64,000 nt of DNA from Rubripirellula reticaptiva (GCF_007860175.1 NZ_SJPX01000003.1:1003380-1067379), one strand, 5' to 3'; positions 37,685-47,862 are shown, counted from the stretch's first letter. Numbers and translations are program-made. Notes: generated by a model not told the origin, from the sequence alone.

Positions 37685-39361
37685 CTAAGACTTGATCTTT
37701 TGGCGTTTCTTCTTCGGGTTTGCCGCCCTCGATTTCCCGCCATTCGGTTTCGGTTCAGGTTTGGGCAATACAGCCGAACTTAACGCCCATTTTCTCCACG
37801 CCGCCACCATCTCGTCTCGCGTTTCCGTCTCGGACTCGGCAAGGTTATCTTGCTCGGTTCGGTCCGTCGCCAAGTCAAACAGTTCCCACGGTTCGCCCTT
37901 CACGCGGACCAGCTTCTTGTCGCCGACTCGCATCGCCGCATTGCCTTCGTGTTCCCAGAACAGTGGTCGATCGTTGAAAGTGCCTTGGCCGGTCAACAGC
38001 GGTTTCAGGCTCTGCCCCTGCATGGGTGTGATCGCGTTGCCGTTAAATTGTGCTGGGTAATGGGCACGGCCCAAATCAACACAGGTCGCCATCACGTCGA
38101 TCAAGTGAGTCGGTGTGGTGATCCAGTCTTTTTCGTCGCCGCTCGGTTTGATCGCGGCCGGCCAATGCGCGACCAACGGTGTGGCGATGCCACCTTCGTG
38201 GTTGTAGTGCTTGTACATGCGAAAGGGCGTATTGTTCAAGTGAGCCCAGCAGCGACCGATGAACACATTCGAATGCGGATTGCCTGGCAGGTCGCCTTCG
38301 TACTTTCCGTTGATGCCAGCCTCGGCATTCCCACCGTTGTCGGACATGAACAAGATCAACGTGTTGTCCAGTTCATTTCGTGATCGAAGTGCTTCGGTCA
38401 GTTTGCCCAGATTCTTGTCGATCTCTTCGATCATCGCGGCATAGATCGCCATCATGTCGTCGTAGCGTTTTTGTTCTTCGGCAGATAACGAATCCCAAGC
38501 CGGGATCGCGTCGGGCCGAGGTTCAAGTTTCCAGCTCCTGTCGATCAGTCCCAACTCGATCTGGCGTTCGTAACGTTCTTCACGCAGCACATCCCAGCCC
38601 TTCATGTACTTGCCACGGTACTTTGCGATTGTTGCTTCGGGAGCCATGCAGGGAAAGTGCGGCGCGGTATGGGCGAGGTACCAAAAGAATGGCTTGTCGG
38701 CCGCAATTGCTTCGTCCACAAAACGAATGCCTTGATCGGTAAACAGGTCACAGGCATACCACGGTGGGTTCAATCGCGGATCGTCTTTGGCGATGCTGTC
38801 GCCGTTCAAGAAAATCTTCGAACCACCCTTCGATCCGGTCTGATTCGAAAAGTGGACGCCACCGGCCGGCAAGTTCAAGCTGCGATCGAAGCCTCGTCCC
38901 CAGGGAGTGACGCCATGCTCGAATCCGACGTGCCACTTGCCCGTCATCGCGGTCAAGTAACCAGCCTCTCGCATCACCTCGGCAATCGTGACACAGTTCG
39001 AATTCAGTCCGCCGGCATACCCAGGCGTTCCTTGATCGGTCGTCATCCAGCCCACACCGGCCTGGTGCGAATACAGTCCAGTCAGAAGCGAAGCCCGGGT
39101 CGGGCAACATCGTCCCGTGTTGTAGAACTGCGAAAACTTGGCTCCGCCCGCCGCCATCGCATCAAGATTCGGCGTCGGAATCTCGCTGCCGTACCCCATG
39201 TCCGAAAACCCCATGTCGTCTACCAAGATGACGATGATATTGGGGCGTTCGTCGGTTCCAGCCCTATCGGCCGCATCGCCGACGGCAAGGCATACCGTAG
39301 AGCAGGCAACCGAAACAGAAAGAATCGCAGCAATCGCAACGGCAAACATCAGAGTTCGCAT
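37685..39361 (-). CDS. Secreted arylsulfatase
   Basis: 558 residues with an N-terminal signal. Metal-binding D48/D49 lies in VILVDDMG. The formylglycine motif CCPTR (85-89) fits C-X-P-X-R with C85 as the residue that would be converted by a sulfatase-modifying enzyme; ASLLTG follows. Predicted to hydrolyse sulfate esters outside the cytoplasm, as in polysaccharide breakdown. C-terminal end is basic (KKKRQKIKS). It is divergent from the DHH gene. Confidence 0.9.
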   Translation of the reverse strand: MRTLMFAVAIAAILSVSVACSTVCLAVGDAADRAGTDERPNIIVILVDDMGFSDMGYGSEIPTPNLDAMAAGGAKFSQFYNTGRCCPTRASLLTGLYSHQAGVGWMTTDQGTPGYAGGLNSNCVTIAEVMREAGYLTAMTGKWHVGFEHGVTPWGRGFDRSLNLPAGGVHFSNQTGSKGGSKIFLNGDSIAKDDPRLNPPWYACDLFTDQGIRFVDEAIAADKPFFWYLAHTAPHFPCMAPEATIAKYRGKYMKGWDVLREERYERQIELGLIDRSWKLEPRPDAIPAWDSLSAEEQKRYDDMMAIYAAMIEEIDKNLGKLTEALRSRNELDNTLILFMSDNGGNAEAGINGKYEGDLPGNPHSNVFIGRCWAHLNNTPFRMYKHYNHEGGIATPLVAHWPAAIKPSGDEKDWITTPTHLIDVMATCVDLGRAHYPAQFNGNAITPMQGQSLKPLLTGQGTFNDRPLFWEHEGNAAMRVGDKKLVRVKGEPWELFDLATDRTEQDNLAESETETRDEMVAAWRKWALSSAVLPKPEPKPNGGKSRAANPKKKRQKIKS

Positions 39362-39521
39362 GGGAGGTTCCTAGACACGTTTTTAAATTCACAAACACAG
39401 TGACGTCAATTTGGACTGGGGTATCTTACTGCATCGAGAGACTGCGTTCCTGTTTGCGAATCGGCACGCTGCAGTTATTCTGGTCAGGCAAATCTATTCT
39501 CTTCTGATCCAGGATCTGTTC

Positions 39522-40478
39522 GTGACCCACTTTGATGTCTTCAACGGTGATGCCGATGGTATTTGTGCCCTTCACCAACTACGGCTCGCGGATCCTCGGC
39601 CGAGTACGCTAGTAACGGGCGTCAAACGCGACATTGATTTGCTTCGACGGGTCGACGTTAAGGCCGGCGACAGTGTCACAGTGCTGGACATCTCGCTGGA
39701 TAAGAACCGCGACGACCTCGTTCGCTTGCTAGGTGACGATGTTCCCGTAGTCTATTTCGACCACCATTTCGCAGGCGAGATCCCTGACTCGCCGCACTTG
39801 ACTTCACATATCGATACCGCAGGCGACGTTTGCACGGGCTTGTTGGTAAATCGATATTTAAAGGACGCTTTTTTGCCGTGGGCTGTGGTGGCACTGTACG
39901 GCGACAATTTGTACGACGCGGCTCGGTCGGCGGCGAGTCCACTTGCATTGAACGAGACGCAGCTCGGCCAACTCGAAACGCTCGGGACGCTGCTGAATTA
40001 CAACGGTTATGGCAGCACGCTGGATGATTTATTCTTCGCACCCGGCGAACTCTATCGGCGAGTTTCTCCTTACGCCGACCCGTTTGAATTCATCGCCTCC
40101 GATACGACTTTTCAGACGCTTGACGAAGGTTTTCGCAGCGACATGACGCGAGCTCGAACGATCGAACCGGTTTTGGCGACTGAGAAATGCGCCGCGTTCG
40201 AGTTCCCATGCGAATCGTTTTCGCGCCGAGTCAGTGGCGTGTACAGCAACGAACTCGCACGCTTGAATCCTGACCGTGCCCACGCTCTGCTCAGCCTGCT
40301 ACCGTCGGGCGACTATCTGGTCAGCGTCCGCGCGCCGCTGGCAACCAAAGTTGGCGCCGATGATTTAGTTCGGCAGTTTCCGACCGGCGGTGGGCGTAAA
40401 GCGGCTGCGGGAATCAACCAATTGCCGGCCAGCCAACTGCAAGAGTTTCTGGACGCGATGCAACGTCAGTTTGTCTGA
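39522..40478 (+). CDS. DHH superfamily phosphoesterase
   Basis: 318 residues from GTG at 39522, chosen because AGGA is seven bases before it and the DHH family N-terminus (THFDVFNGDADGICA) begins here. Motifs: NGDADG at about residues 7-12, the DISLD motif (about 53) and FDHHFAG (about 78) that name the family, plus FPTGGGRKAAAG near the end (DHHA1-like GGG). Metal-dependent phosphodiesterase/phosphatase; substrate unknown, possibly oligonucleotide. A TTG at 39411 would add 37 residues. Confidence 0.8.
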   Translation: MTHFDVFNGDADGICALHQLRLADPRPSTLVTGVKRDIDLLRRVDVKAGDSVTVLDISLDKNRDDLVRLLGDDVPVVYFDHHFAGEIPDSPHLTSHIDTAGDVCTGLLVNRYLKDAFLPWAVVALYGDNLYDAARSAASPLALNETQLGQLETLGTLLNYNGYGSTLDDLFFAPGELYRRVSPYADPFEFIASDTTFQTLDEGFRSDMTRARTIEPVLATEKCAAFEFPCESFSRRVSGVYSNELARLNPDRAHALLSLLPSGDYLVSVRAPLATKVGADDLVRQFPTGGGRKAAAGINQLPASQLQEFLDAMQRQFV

Positions 40479-40509
40479 TCGTCCGCGGAAGTCTGTGGCG
40501 GCACTTTTG

Positions 40510-42132
40510 CTAGTTCAGTTCGTCCCAATGCAAACCGAACCGAGTCAGGTACTTCTTCAATCGGTCCGCGTCATTCGGCTTGGCTTTTGACTTCCGCGAA
40601 ACGTTGAAGAGTTCGCGTCCGGCTGCGGAAAGTGTTTTCGAGCGTCGGCAGACTCGAACCACTTCGGCCAACTGGATTCGATCAAAAGCGTCGATCTCGG
40701 CCAGTCGATCCTTGCCCAGCAGCGGCGTCAATGTGTCTTCCGACGTTCGATCAGGGGAAGCTTCTGTCCAGCTTGATCGCAGGCGTGTGATTTCCTCGTC
40801 GACAAGTGCGGGAGTGATTCGGCCACCGTCGGCGAGCGTTGACATGCGAGTCACGGCCGCGTTTAAGTCACGGAAGTTGGCTTTCCAAGACGAATCCGGT
40901 GCCATCGCAAAGTCGACAAACGCCTTCCTTGCTTCCTTGCCGATCGTAATCTTCTGGCCGCTCGCCTTCGTGAACTGTTGCAGTTCGAAGTCGAGGTTGG
41001 GATCAATATCAGCTCGCCGCTCGACAAGTCCCGGCAACCTGAACGACCACAGATTGATGCGAGCGAGCAGGTCTTCACGAAAAGTGCCCTTTGCGATTTC
41101 CGAACTGAGATCGCGATTGGTTCCAGCGATCAACTGAAAATTGCTTTCGGTTGTTTTATCGGAGCCGACGGGCAGGAACTGTTTCTCTTCGATCGCGCGC
41201 AGCAGCATCGCTTGCTCATCGAGCCCAAGTTCGCCGATTTCGTCAAGGAACAACATTCCGCCGTCCGCCGACTTCAGCAGTCCGGCACGCGAAGTCGCCG
41301 CCCCAGTGAACGCGCCTTTGGTGTGACCAAACAGAGTCGACATCGCCTGCTCGCCACGAATCGTTGCACAGTTGACTTCGACAAGCGGGCCTTGGATCTG
41401 TCGTCGGTTTCGTTTGAGCTCGTAGATCCGTTTAGCCAACTGAGTCTTGCCGGCGCCGGTGGGTCCTGTCATTAAGATCGGTGCCGTGGTTGCCAAACTG
41501 ACTCGTTCGATGCGTTCGATCAGTTCGTTGAACGCGGCGTCTTTCGTGTCGATGCCGCACTTTAGAATCGACCGAGCTTCGTCGTGCTCTTCGCCGAACC
41601 GTTTCGCGAGTTGATCGTAGCGCGAAAGGTCTAGGTCAATGATTTGGTAGCTACCCGCTGTGCTTTCGGCCTCTAGCCGTCGCGAACGTCCACGGCTTTT
41701 CGGTGGCGACGTTTGCAACAGCGTCGCGGGCAAATGACGCGATTCGGTCAGCAAGAACAAACAAATCTGGGCGACGTGCGAACCGGTGGTGATGTGGACG
41801 TAGTAGTTGTTGCGATCGGTGTCGAACGAATAGCTGCGGCTGAAGTCATGTAGCGTCGCATAGACTTCTTCCAAGTCCCAAGGATCGGCAAGCGCGATCA
41901 AGTGTTGGTGAACCGTGGTTTCGGGCGACACCGTTTCGATGTCCGCCGAAACCTGGTTGGCAAGTTTTGTGTGCTTGGGATCGGCCAACAGCTCAAATCG
42001 ATCGACGATAAAGTCATCCTGTTGGCAGATCGCCACGGACGGACGCCAGCCCGACCAGCGATCCGTCGACTTGCGAGTCGCGGTGTCCAATTGGGTACCA
42101 AGCAGGCCGATCAAAACGTTAGATTTGTTCAT
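40510..42132 (-). CDS. rtcR: RtcR, sigma-54 activator of the RNA repair operon
   Basis: 540 residues from ATG at 42132; the start MNKSNVLIGLLGTQLD aligns with RtcR starts, so the upstream TTG is rejected. The N-terminal half is the RtcR/CARF-type sensor with HITTGSH (113-119). The AAA+ domain has Walker A GPTGAGKT (223-230), the sigma-54 contact GAFTGA (273-278) and LFLDEIG (294-300). It should activate the rtcBA promoter when the sensor detects damaged RNA. It lies 217 bp from rtcB and is transcribed divergently. Confidence 0.93.
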   Translation of the reverse strand: MNKSNVLIGLLGTQLDTATRKSTDRWSGWRPSVAICQQDDFIVDRFELLADPKHTKLANQVSADIETVSPETTVHQHLIALADPWDLEEVYATLHDFSRSYSFDTDRNNYYVHITTGSHVAQICLFLLTESRHLPATLLQTSPPKSRGRSRRLEAESTAGSYQIIDLDLSRYDQLAKRFGEEHDEARSILKCGIDTKDAAFNELIERIERVSLATTAPILMTGPTGAGKTQLAKRIYELKRNRRQIQGPLVEVNCATIRGEQAMSTLFGHTKGAFTGAATSRAGLLKSADGGMLFLDEIGELGLDEQAMLLRAIEEKQFLPVGSDKTTESNFQLIAGTNRDLSSEIAKGTFREDLLARINLWSFRLPGLVERRADIDPNLDFELQQFTKASGQKITIGKEARKAFVDFAMAPDSSWKANFRDLNAAVTRMSTLADGGRITPALVDEEITRLRSSWTEASPDRTSEDTLTPLLGKDRLAEIDAFDRIQLAEVVRVCRRSKTLSAAGRELFNVSRKSKAKPNDADRLKKYLTRFGLHWDELN

Positions 42133-42282
42133 TGAGTGGTTTCGACGCAATGCGTGATTTTATCCAAGTTTATAAATTCGCCTCTTTTATGATAGTTCTT
42201 TCAGGTTCTTGCTGCTGGTACGCGATTGCTGTTTTGCCGTAAGTGCCTTCATGGTAGTGACTTGCGGTAATTTTGTGCGTCT

Positions 42283-42298
42283 TGGCACAGCGCATGCT
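42283..42298 (+). promoter_or_regulatory. Sigma-54 promoter of rtcBA
   Basis: TGGCACAGCGCATGCT matches the -24/-12 consensus TGGCAC-N5-TTGC with one change; GG (42284-42285) and GC (42296-42297) are separated by exactly 10 bases. Start of transcription would be near 42309, about 40 bp before the rtcB ATG. Fits with the divergent sigma-54 activator gene. Confidence 0.85.
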
Positions 42299-42308
42299 TG
42301 GTATTAAG

Positions 42309-42325
42309 TTCGCCACGAAGGCGAA
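42309..42325 (+). promoter_or_regulatory. Hairpin at predicted rtcB 5' end
   Basis: TTCGCC (42309-42314) and GGCGAA (42320-42325) pair around ACGAA. This would sit at the very 5' end of the transcript if the sigma-54 start is correct. It could protect mRNA or affect regulation; this is inference. Confidence 0.4.
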
Positions 42326-42349
42326 TTTACTTGAACCCCTGAGGCCATC

Positions 42350-43918
42350 ATGTCCACGTCAAGCTCCAACCCTGTTTCAAACACGGCACCACCCAAGGCG
42401 CCGGCGCGACGCCAATCCGGCGACCGTCACGTTTACAACGGTCCCGGCATGATCGCGACTGGCGAAGCGACGGCACTGTTGCCAACCGAGACGACTCCGC
42501 CAATCAAAGTGTTTGGAACCGCGGCGATCCGTGAGACTTTCGACGACCTGTGCTTGCAACAAGCCGTGAACTCGCGACTTGCGCCCGGCGTGACTGACTT
42601 GATCCTGAACCCCGACGCGCACTGTGGTTACGGGGCGCCGGTTGGATCCGTTTTGGTCTCGCCGACGCATATCTATCCGGGGCCAGTGGGGGTCGACATC
42701 AAGTGCTCGATGAGTCTGCTGCAGTTGGACCTGCCGGCCGACGCAGTCGACGACCGCAAGGTCCGCCGCGAATTGATTTCGGCGATTTGTCGACGTACGC
42801 CGACGGGTGCGGGAAAGGGGCAACGCAGTGTTGCTCAGTCGCGTCACGTCAATCGAACGCTTGGAAAGCAGTTGGTCCTCGAAGGTGCCAGCAAGGATGT
42901 TTGCATGGCGCTGGGGATTCCACCGAACTGGGCGTTCCGATGCGAGGACTCGTTTCATGTCGGGCATGATGGGACTGCGACCGCTTTGGAAGCTCGTTTG
43001 GAAACTTTGTTGGCGACACGCGAGATGACGAACTTTAGCGAAAAGATGCAACAACTTGGTTCATATGGTGGCGGAAATCATTTCGGCGAATGCGAAGTGG
43101 TGGAGGTCGGCGATAACGAACGAGCTCGAAGTGTTGCTGAAACGTTTGGGCTGCACGATGGAAACGTTGCGTTTCTGTCGCACTGTGGTTCACGCGGTTT
43201 CGGACACATTTTGGCGTCGGGGCAATTCAAGCATTTGCAAACTAAGTTCGATCGCTGGGGAATTCCTTTGCCGGCGGGCGACCGTCAATTGGTTTATGCG
43301 CCGCTTGGATCGGACGAGGCCAACAACTATTTGGACGACATGTCGTTGGGAGCGAACTTTGCAACCGTGAACCATTTGCTGATCAACGCTCTCGTACTGG
43401 AAGCGTTCCAGGAAGTGATCCCGGGCGTGAAGGGTGACCTGGTGTACTTCATCAGCCACAACATTGCGCGTCGAGAAATTGTCAACGACCGACCTGCGTG
43501 GGTTCACCGCAAAGGGGCAACGCGAGCGATGCCGGCCGGGCATCACTCGCTCGAGGGAACTCCGTTCGCAAATTCGGGTCACCCAATTTTGTTGCCGGGG
43601 AATCCTCGCGATGGGTCGGCGGTGATGGTGGCGGATCCGGGTGCCGAAGCATCGTGTTTTAGCGTGAATCACGGAGCGGGACGAGTGCTCGGGCGTCGTC
43701 ACGCAAAGCGCGTGCTCGATCAATCGACCGTGGATACTGAATTGGAATCAAACGATATCCTTAGCAACTGCCGACGTTATCCAATCGACGAAGCGCCGGC
43801 GGCTTACAAGGACTTCAATGAAGTGCTGCATAGCGTGAAGTCGGCGGGACTGGCCAGCGAAGTGGCACGGTTGAAAGCACGTTTCGTGATCAAGGACGCC
43901 AGCAAGGCGGATGATTGA
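42350..43918 (+). CDS. rtcB: RtcB RNA ligase
   Basis: 522 residues, longer than E. coli RtcB. Metal and nucleotide ligands seen: DAHCGYG (89-95), DIKCS (116-120) and NHGAGR (440-445), whose H441 would be guanylated. The usual DIGCGM is DIKCSM here. It joins 2',3'-cyclic phosphate or 3'-phosphate RNA ends to 5'-OH ends using GTP. The first 25 residues are disordered. rtcA follows with no gap. Confidence 0.92.
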   Translation: MSTSSSNPVSNTAPPKAPARRQSGDRHVYNGPGMIATGEATALLPTETTPPIKVFGTAAIRETFDDLCLQQAVNSRLAPGVTDLILNPDAHCGYGAPVGSVLVSPTHIYPGPVGVDIKCSMSLLQLDLPADAVDDRKVRRELISAICRRTPTGAGKGQRSVAQSRHVNRTLGKQLVLEGASKDVCMALGIPPNWAFRCEDSFHVGHDGTATALEARLETLLATREMTNFSEKMQQLGSYGGGNHFGECEVVEVGDNERARSVAETFGLHDGNVAFLSHCGSRGFGHILASGQFKHLQTKFDRWGIPLPAGDRQLVYAPLGSDEANNYLDDMSLGANFATVNHLLINALVLEAFQEVIPGVKGDLVYFISHNIARREIVNDRPAWVHRKGATRAMPAGHHSLEGTPFANSGHPILLPGNPRDGSAVMVADPGAEASCFSVNHGAGRVLGRRHAKRVLDQSTVDTELESNDILSNCRRYPIDEAPAAYKDFNEVLHSVKSAGLASEVARLKARFVIKDASKADD

Positions 43919-44953
43919 ATGGTGATGATCGAGATCGATGGCAGCGAGGGCGAAGGCGGCGGACAGATTATTCGTTCGTCACTGGCTCTCGCTGCCGTGA
44001 CGGGAAAGCCGGTCAGACTGCAGAACATTCGCGCTGGTCGTTCGAAGCCGGGACTACTGAGACAGCACTTGACGGGAGTCAAAGCGATCGCCGAGATCGC
44101 CGGTGGCGAGATGATCGGCGCCGATCTTGGTTCGCGCGAGTTGACGTTCACACCGGGCACAGTTCGCGGTGGCGAATACCGGTATCAAGTCGGTTCGGCC
44201 GGCAGTGCGGTATTGGTGGCCCAAACGGTTTTGCCGGCGCTGATGATGTCAGATGCCTCGTCGACGGTCACGGTCGGTGGCGGGACGCATGCGTCGTGGG
44301 CGCCTCCGTTTGATTTCTTTGAGCGGTGTTTCTTGCCGCTGGTCAGTCAGATGGGTGCGAACGTGACCGCGTCGATTTCAGCGCATGGTTTCTATCCGGC
44401 CGGCGGTGGAGAAATCACCGTTGGGGTGAATCCGTCGTCTGGATTGCGCGGGATCGAGCTTGTCGAACGCCTAGGCGAAATGCGACCGCGAGTCATCGCA
44501 CTCGTTTCGAAAGTCCCGACCTCGGTCGGTGATCGCGAGTGCGATGTCATTCGCCGGAAAGCAGACTGGAACGTTGACGTCTGCGAAGTCATCGAGGTGG
44601 CCAAGTCCGGTGGACCGGGGAATGCGGTAATGATCGAGTGTCAGTTCGACAATGTGACCGAACTGTTTGTCGGCTTCGGAAAGATTGGGGTTCGGGCTGA
44701 ACCGATTGCCCGTTCAACGCTACGCGAGGCACGGAAGTACTTGGTCTCGGACGTTCCCGTCGGGCCTTATTTGGCGGATCAATTGCTAATGCCGATGGGA
44801 TTGGCGGCAAGCCAGGGCCGCGCAAGTCGCTTTCGCACGACCACGCTGACTCAGCACAGCCTGACTCATATCGCAATCTTGAAACGCTTCTTAAACATCC
44901 GAATCGACACAACCTCGAAAGACGATGGCAGTGTCGAAGTTATCGTTTGTTAA
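43919..44953 (+). CDS. rtcA: RNA 3'-terminal phosphate cyclase
   Basis: 344 residues starting at the base after the rtcB stop. The N-terminus EIDGSEGEGGGQIIRSS, the RAGRSKPGL segment and the C-terminal QHSLTHIA with H313 (adenylation residue by position) identify RtcA. It converts RNA 3'-phosphate to 2',3'-cyclic phosphate with ATP, providing RtcB substrate. Immediate adjacency implies one transcript from the sigma-54 promoter. Convergent with pgl; 32 bp between stops. Confidence 0.95.
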   Translation: MVMIEIDGSEGEGGGQIIRSSLALAAVTGKPVRLQNIRAGRSKPGLLRQHLTGVKAIAEIAGGEMIGADLGSRELTFTPGTVRGGEYRYQVGSAGSAVLVAQTVLPALMMSDASSTVTVGGGTHASWAPPFDFFERCFLPLVSQMGANVTASISAHGFYPAGGGEITVGVNPSSGLRGIELVERLGEMRPRVIALVSKVPTSVGDRECDVIRRKADWNVDVCEVIEVAKSGGPGNAVMIECQFDNVTELFVGFGKIGVRAEPIARSTLREARKYLVSDVPVGPYLADQLLMPMGLAASQGRASRFRTTTLTQHSLTHIAILKRFLNIRIDTTSKDDGSVEVIVC

Positions 44954-44985
44954 GTTGGTGTTTGGAATAATTCGCGGCGGCGGTT

Positions 44986-45705
44986 CTACAGTTTTGCTGC
45001 CGCGGGTTGATCCAGATAGAACGTCAAGTCGTCGACTTGAATGTGCGACGCCGGATAGCGATCGAAGTCGCCGGAGTGACCGACCACATCGGCCAGCACG
45101 TCTGCCTTGCCGGCACCGGTGATCAGGAAGGCGATTTTATTGGCGTTGTTCAAGACCGGCCCTGTCAACGTGATCCGTTTCTGTCCCGACGTCGGGTGCG
45201 TGGCGACTTCGCAGACGTTCGATGACTTCAGAAACTGATTTTCGTGCGGGAAGATTGACGCGGTATGACCGTCATCGCCCATTCCAAGCATCACGTAGTC
45301 GAACACTGGCAATCCGTTATCGCCGACGGCAACATGTTCGGCAATTTCAGTCTCATAGCGAGCACGCTCGTCCGCGGGCGTTGACTCGCCGATCATGCGG
45401 TGAACGTTTTCGGCCGGAATCTTGACGCTGTCTAGGAACAGCTCTTTTGCGACTCCATAGTTGCTGTCCGGATCCTCGGGCGCGACGCAGCGCTCGTCGC
45501 ACCAAAAGAAGTGCACTCGCGTCCAGTCAACCTTGTCGGCAAATTGGTTTGCCCAACGAGTGAAAAGTAGCTTCGGTGTGCTGCCGCCTGACAACGCCAC
45601 CGTTACCGTTGGCTGCCTTTGCTCGGATAGCCAATTCGAGAAATCCGCGGCAAAGGCGTCTGCTAAAGTCGAAGGATCCGCGAATGTTTTTACTTGAGTT
45701 GGCAT
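44986..45705 (-). CDS. pgl: 6-phosphogluconolactonase
   Basis: 239 residues from MPTQVKTFAD, the usual DevB length. Motifs VALSGGSTPKLLF, VHFFWCDERCV and MLGMGDDGHTASIFP are family hallmarks. It hydrolyses 6-phosphogluconolactone in the pentose phosphate pathway. Two other in-frame starts upstream are less likely. Divergent from the small membrane protein gene. Confidence 0.93.
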   Translation of the reverse strand: MPTQVKTFADPSTLADAFAADFSNWLSEQRQPTVTVALSGGSTPKLLFTRWANQFADKVDWTRVHFFWCDERCVAPEDPDSNYGVAKELFLDSVKIPAENVHRMIGESTPADERARYETEIAEHVAVGDNGLPVFDYVMLGMGDDGHTASIFPHENQFLKSSNVCEVATHPTSGQKRITLTGPVLNNANKIAFLITGAGKADVLADVVGHSGDFDRYPASHIQVDDLTFYLDQPAAAKL

Positions 45706-45863
45706 GGCAATGAAGGAAGTGTCAGCGGGCATTGACGGCAATTGGTACGTGGTCGAATTAGAACATTTACACCGTGGTCTGCGCACCCGCCAACGAGTGT
45801 GTGATGTCAACGATGTGGGATACCATTACAATTTCCGATTTTCCGCACCTACAAAGTCTTATC

Positions 45864-46229
45864 ATGCAACTTGATCCGAAGGACCGTATTTCTCGCGTGG
45901 ACGCTGGGAATCCGTACCGACCGTCGGCAACGTCGTCGGCGTCATCGTCGGCAGTGGCGTCGGCAGTGGCGTCGGCAACACCCGAACCGTCGCAGTCCGA
46001 CGCCAAGCCGAGTGAAAGGCTCGCTGCCAGATCGCTGCGATATATTGCTCATGGTGTGTACTTGCAGATCTTTTTGGGCGTCGGTTTCCTTCTGCTGGCG
46101 GCAACGGGTGTCGATCTGACCCGTCTGCTTGCCGGTCCCCATGTCGTCGGTGGATTGCTGATCATGTTGGGGATAAACTCCCTGATCTACATTCACCGTT
46201 ACAAAAAGTCGCTGCGTCAGGCTGACTAA
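45864..46229 (+). CDS. Small two-helix membrane protein
   Basis: 121 residues from MQLDPKDRIS. N-terminal low-complexity Ser/Ala segment (SSASSSAVASAVASA), then two hydrophobic helices (VYLQIFLGVGFLLLAATG and VVGGLLIMLGINSLIYIH). The DAGNPYRPS segment resembles planctomycete N-terminal regions. Family not recognised; two upstream starts possible; no ribosome site seen. The next gene begins 48 bp later on the same strand. Confidence 0.5.
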   Translation: MQLDPKDRISRVDAGNPYRPSATSSASSSAVASAVASATPEPSQSDAKPSERLAARSLRYIAHGVYLQIFLGVGFLLLAATGVDLTRLLAGPHVVGGLLIMLGINSLIYIHRYKKSLRQAD

Positions 46230-46277
46230 ACTGGGGCGTTGTTCGTTTTAGAATTCGAAAGAAAGTTTGGTTTGACA

Positions 46278-47696
46278 ATGGTTCGTCAGTTCGGGTTGAT
46301 CGTTTTTGTTCTTTTGACCGTACTCTGTGCGCGGGCCGACGCCGCCGATGCACCGCCGAACGTCTTGCTGATTTGTGTGGACGATCTTCGTCCCGAATTG
46401 AACTGCTTTGGCGCGGACTACATTCGTTCGCCCAACATTGACCAATTGGCCGCGACTGGGCGAGCCTTTCACCAGCATTTCGTGCAAGCGCCAACTTGTG
46501 GTGCGTCGCGGTATGCGATGTTGATGGGCTGTTACGGAGGCAGCAGCAACGACGCAATCTTCCATCGCGCCAAGTTGATCGCGGCTGGGAAGTCGGTTCC
46601 GACCAGCATGCCGGCTTGGTTTCGCAAGCATGGCTACACCACGGTTTCAGTCGGAAAGGTCTCGCACCATCCCGGCGGACGTGGCGGCAAAGACTGGGAT
46701 GACGACGACCAGCCCGAGATGCCGGATGAATGGGATCGTCACCGATTGCCCGCCGGTCCGTGGCAGCATCCGCGTGGTGCCATGCACGGGCTGGCACGCG
46801 GCGAGATCCGTGAAGATCCCTCAAAAATGGATGTCTACCAATCGGCCGAAGGTGACGACACGATCTATCCGGACGGGCTGATCGTGGACGATTCGCTTGA
46901 CCAGTTGGATCAGCTTGCCAAAGACAACACGAAGCCATTCTTTCTAGCCGTGGGAATCATCCGGCCGCACCTGCCGTTCGGCGCGCCGGCAAAGTACATG
47001 GAACCGTACCGTGATATTCAGCTTGCGCCGATTCAACATCCCGAACGTCCGATCGGCCCCACCACTTGGCATCGATCGGGCGAATTTATGCGATACAACC
47101 GTTGGGGCCGCGACCCAAACACCGATTCCGAATTTGCGGATGAAGTGCGCCGGCACTACGCGGCTTGTGTGACGTACGCCGACGCGATGGTTGGTCGAGT
47201 GATGGCAAAGCTTGTCGAAACTGGCGCGGCCGACAACACCGTGGTCGTGTTGTGGGGCGACCATGGATGGCATCTGGGTGAACACGCCATCTGGGGCAAG
47301 CATGCGTTGTTCGAAGAATCGCTGCGTTCTCCGCTGATCATCCGTACGCCCAATCAATCCAAGCCCGGCGTCGCCACCAACGCGATCGTTGAATCCGTCG
47401 ATATGTTCCCGACGCTGTGTGACCTGACCGGTATTCCTCGGCCATCTTCGGTGACCGGAGTCTCTTTGCAGCCGATCGTGAATCGACCCGAAGCACCTGG
47501 GCACTCTGCGATTTCGTACTTCAACAGCGGCAAGACCATTCGGACGCCCGAGTATCGTTTGATCCAGCACAAGAACGGTGAAATCGAACTGTACGATCAC
47601 GCAATCGACGGCAGCGAGACAAAGAATTTGGTTCTAGAGACGCCCAAAGAAACGATCGAATCGCTTCGCAGCGAACTGAATACGCGGCTGCCGTAG
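46278..47696 (+). CDS. Secreted sulfatase
   Basis: 472 residues from MVRQFG. Signal peptide ends near ADAAD. Metal residues D35/D36 lie in ICVDDLRP. The formylglycine motif is CGASR (74-78), a variant of C-X-P-X-R in which Pro is replaced by Ala; C74 would be converted. Later [15 protein letters not shown] is the conserved DHG loop. Resembles iduronate-2-sulfatase-like enzymes. An in-frame start 13 codons upstream exists. Confidence 0.9.
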   Translation: MVRQFGLIVFVLLTVLCARADAADAPPNVLLICVDDLRPELNCFGADYIRSPNIDQLAATGRAFHQHFVQAPTCGASRYAMLMGCYGGSSNDAIFHRAKLIAAGKSVPTSMPAWFRKHGYTTVSVGKVSHHPGGRGGKDWDDDDQPEMPDEWDRHRLPAGPWQHPRGAMHGLARGEIREDPSKMDVYQSAEGDDTIYPDGLIVDDSLDQLDQLAKDNTKPFFLAVGIIRPHLPFGAPAKYMEPYRDIQLAPIQHPERPIGPTTWHRSGEFMRYNRWGRDPNTDSEFADEVRRHYAACVTYADAMVGRVMAKLVETGAADNTVVVLWGDHGWHLGEHAIWGKHALFEESLRSPLIIRTPNQSKPGVATNAIVESVDMFPTLCDLTGIPRPSSVTGVSLQPIVNRPEAPGHSAISYFNSGKTIRTPEYRLIQHKNGEIELYDHAIDGSETKNLVLETPKETIESLRSELNTRLP

Positions 47697-47713
47697 CTGC
47701 AAACTAAGAAACG

Positions 47714-47738
47714 CAGCCAGTTTGTTAGCGACTGGCTG
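47714..47738 (+). other. Hairpin between sulfatase genes
   Basis: CAGCCAGT (47714-47721) and ACTGGCTG (47731-47738) form a perfect 8-bp stem around a 9-nt loop, 18 bp after a sulfatase stop. No T-run follows, so its terminator activity is doubtful. Confidence 0.45.
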
Positions 47739-47862
47739 AGGTTCGTCTAGCAATTTTCAATTTGAAATAGCCTTTGGCAATCACGTCCCGTTTTGATCGC
47801 GGCGCGTTAGACTTGGCATGCGCGACAGGGGTCGCAGTCACATCCCCCCGAAGGAATCTTCA

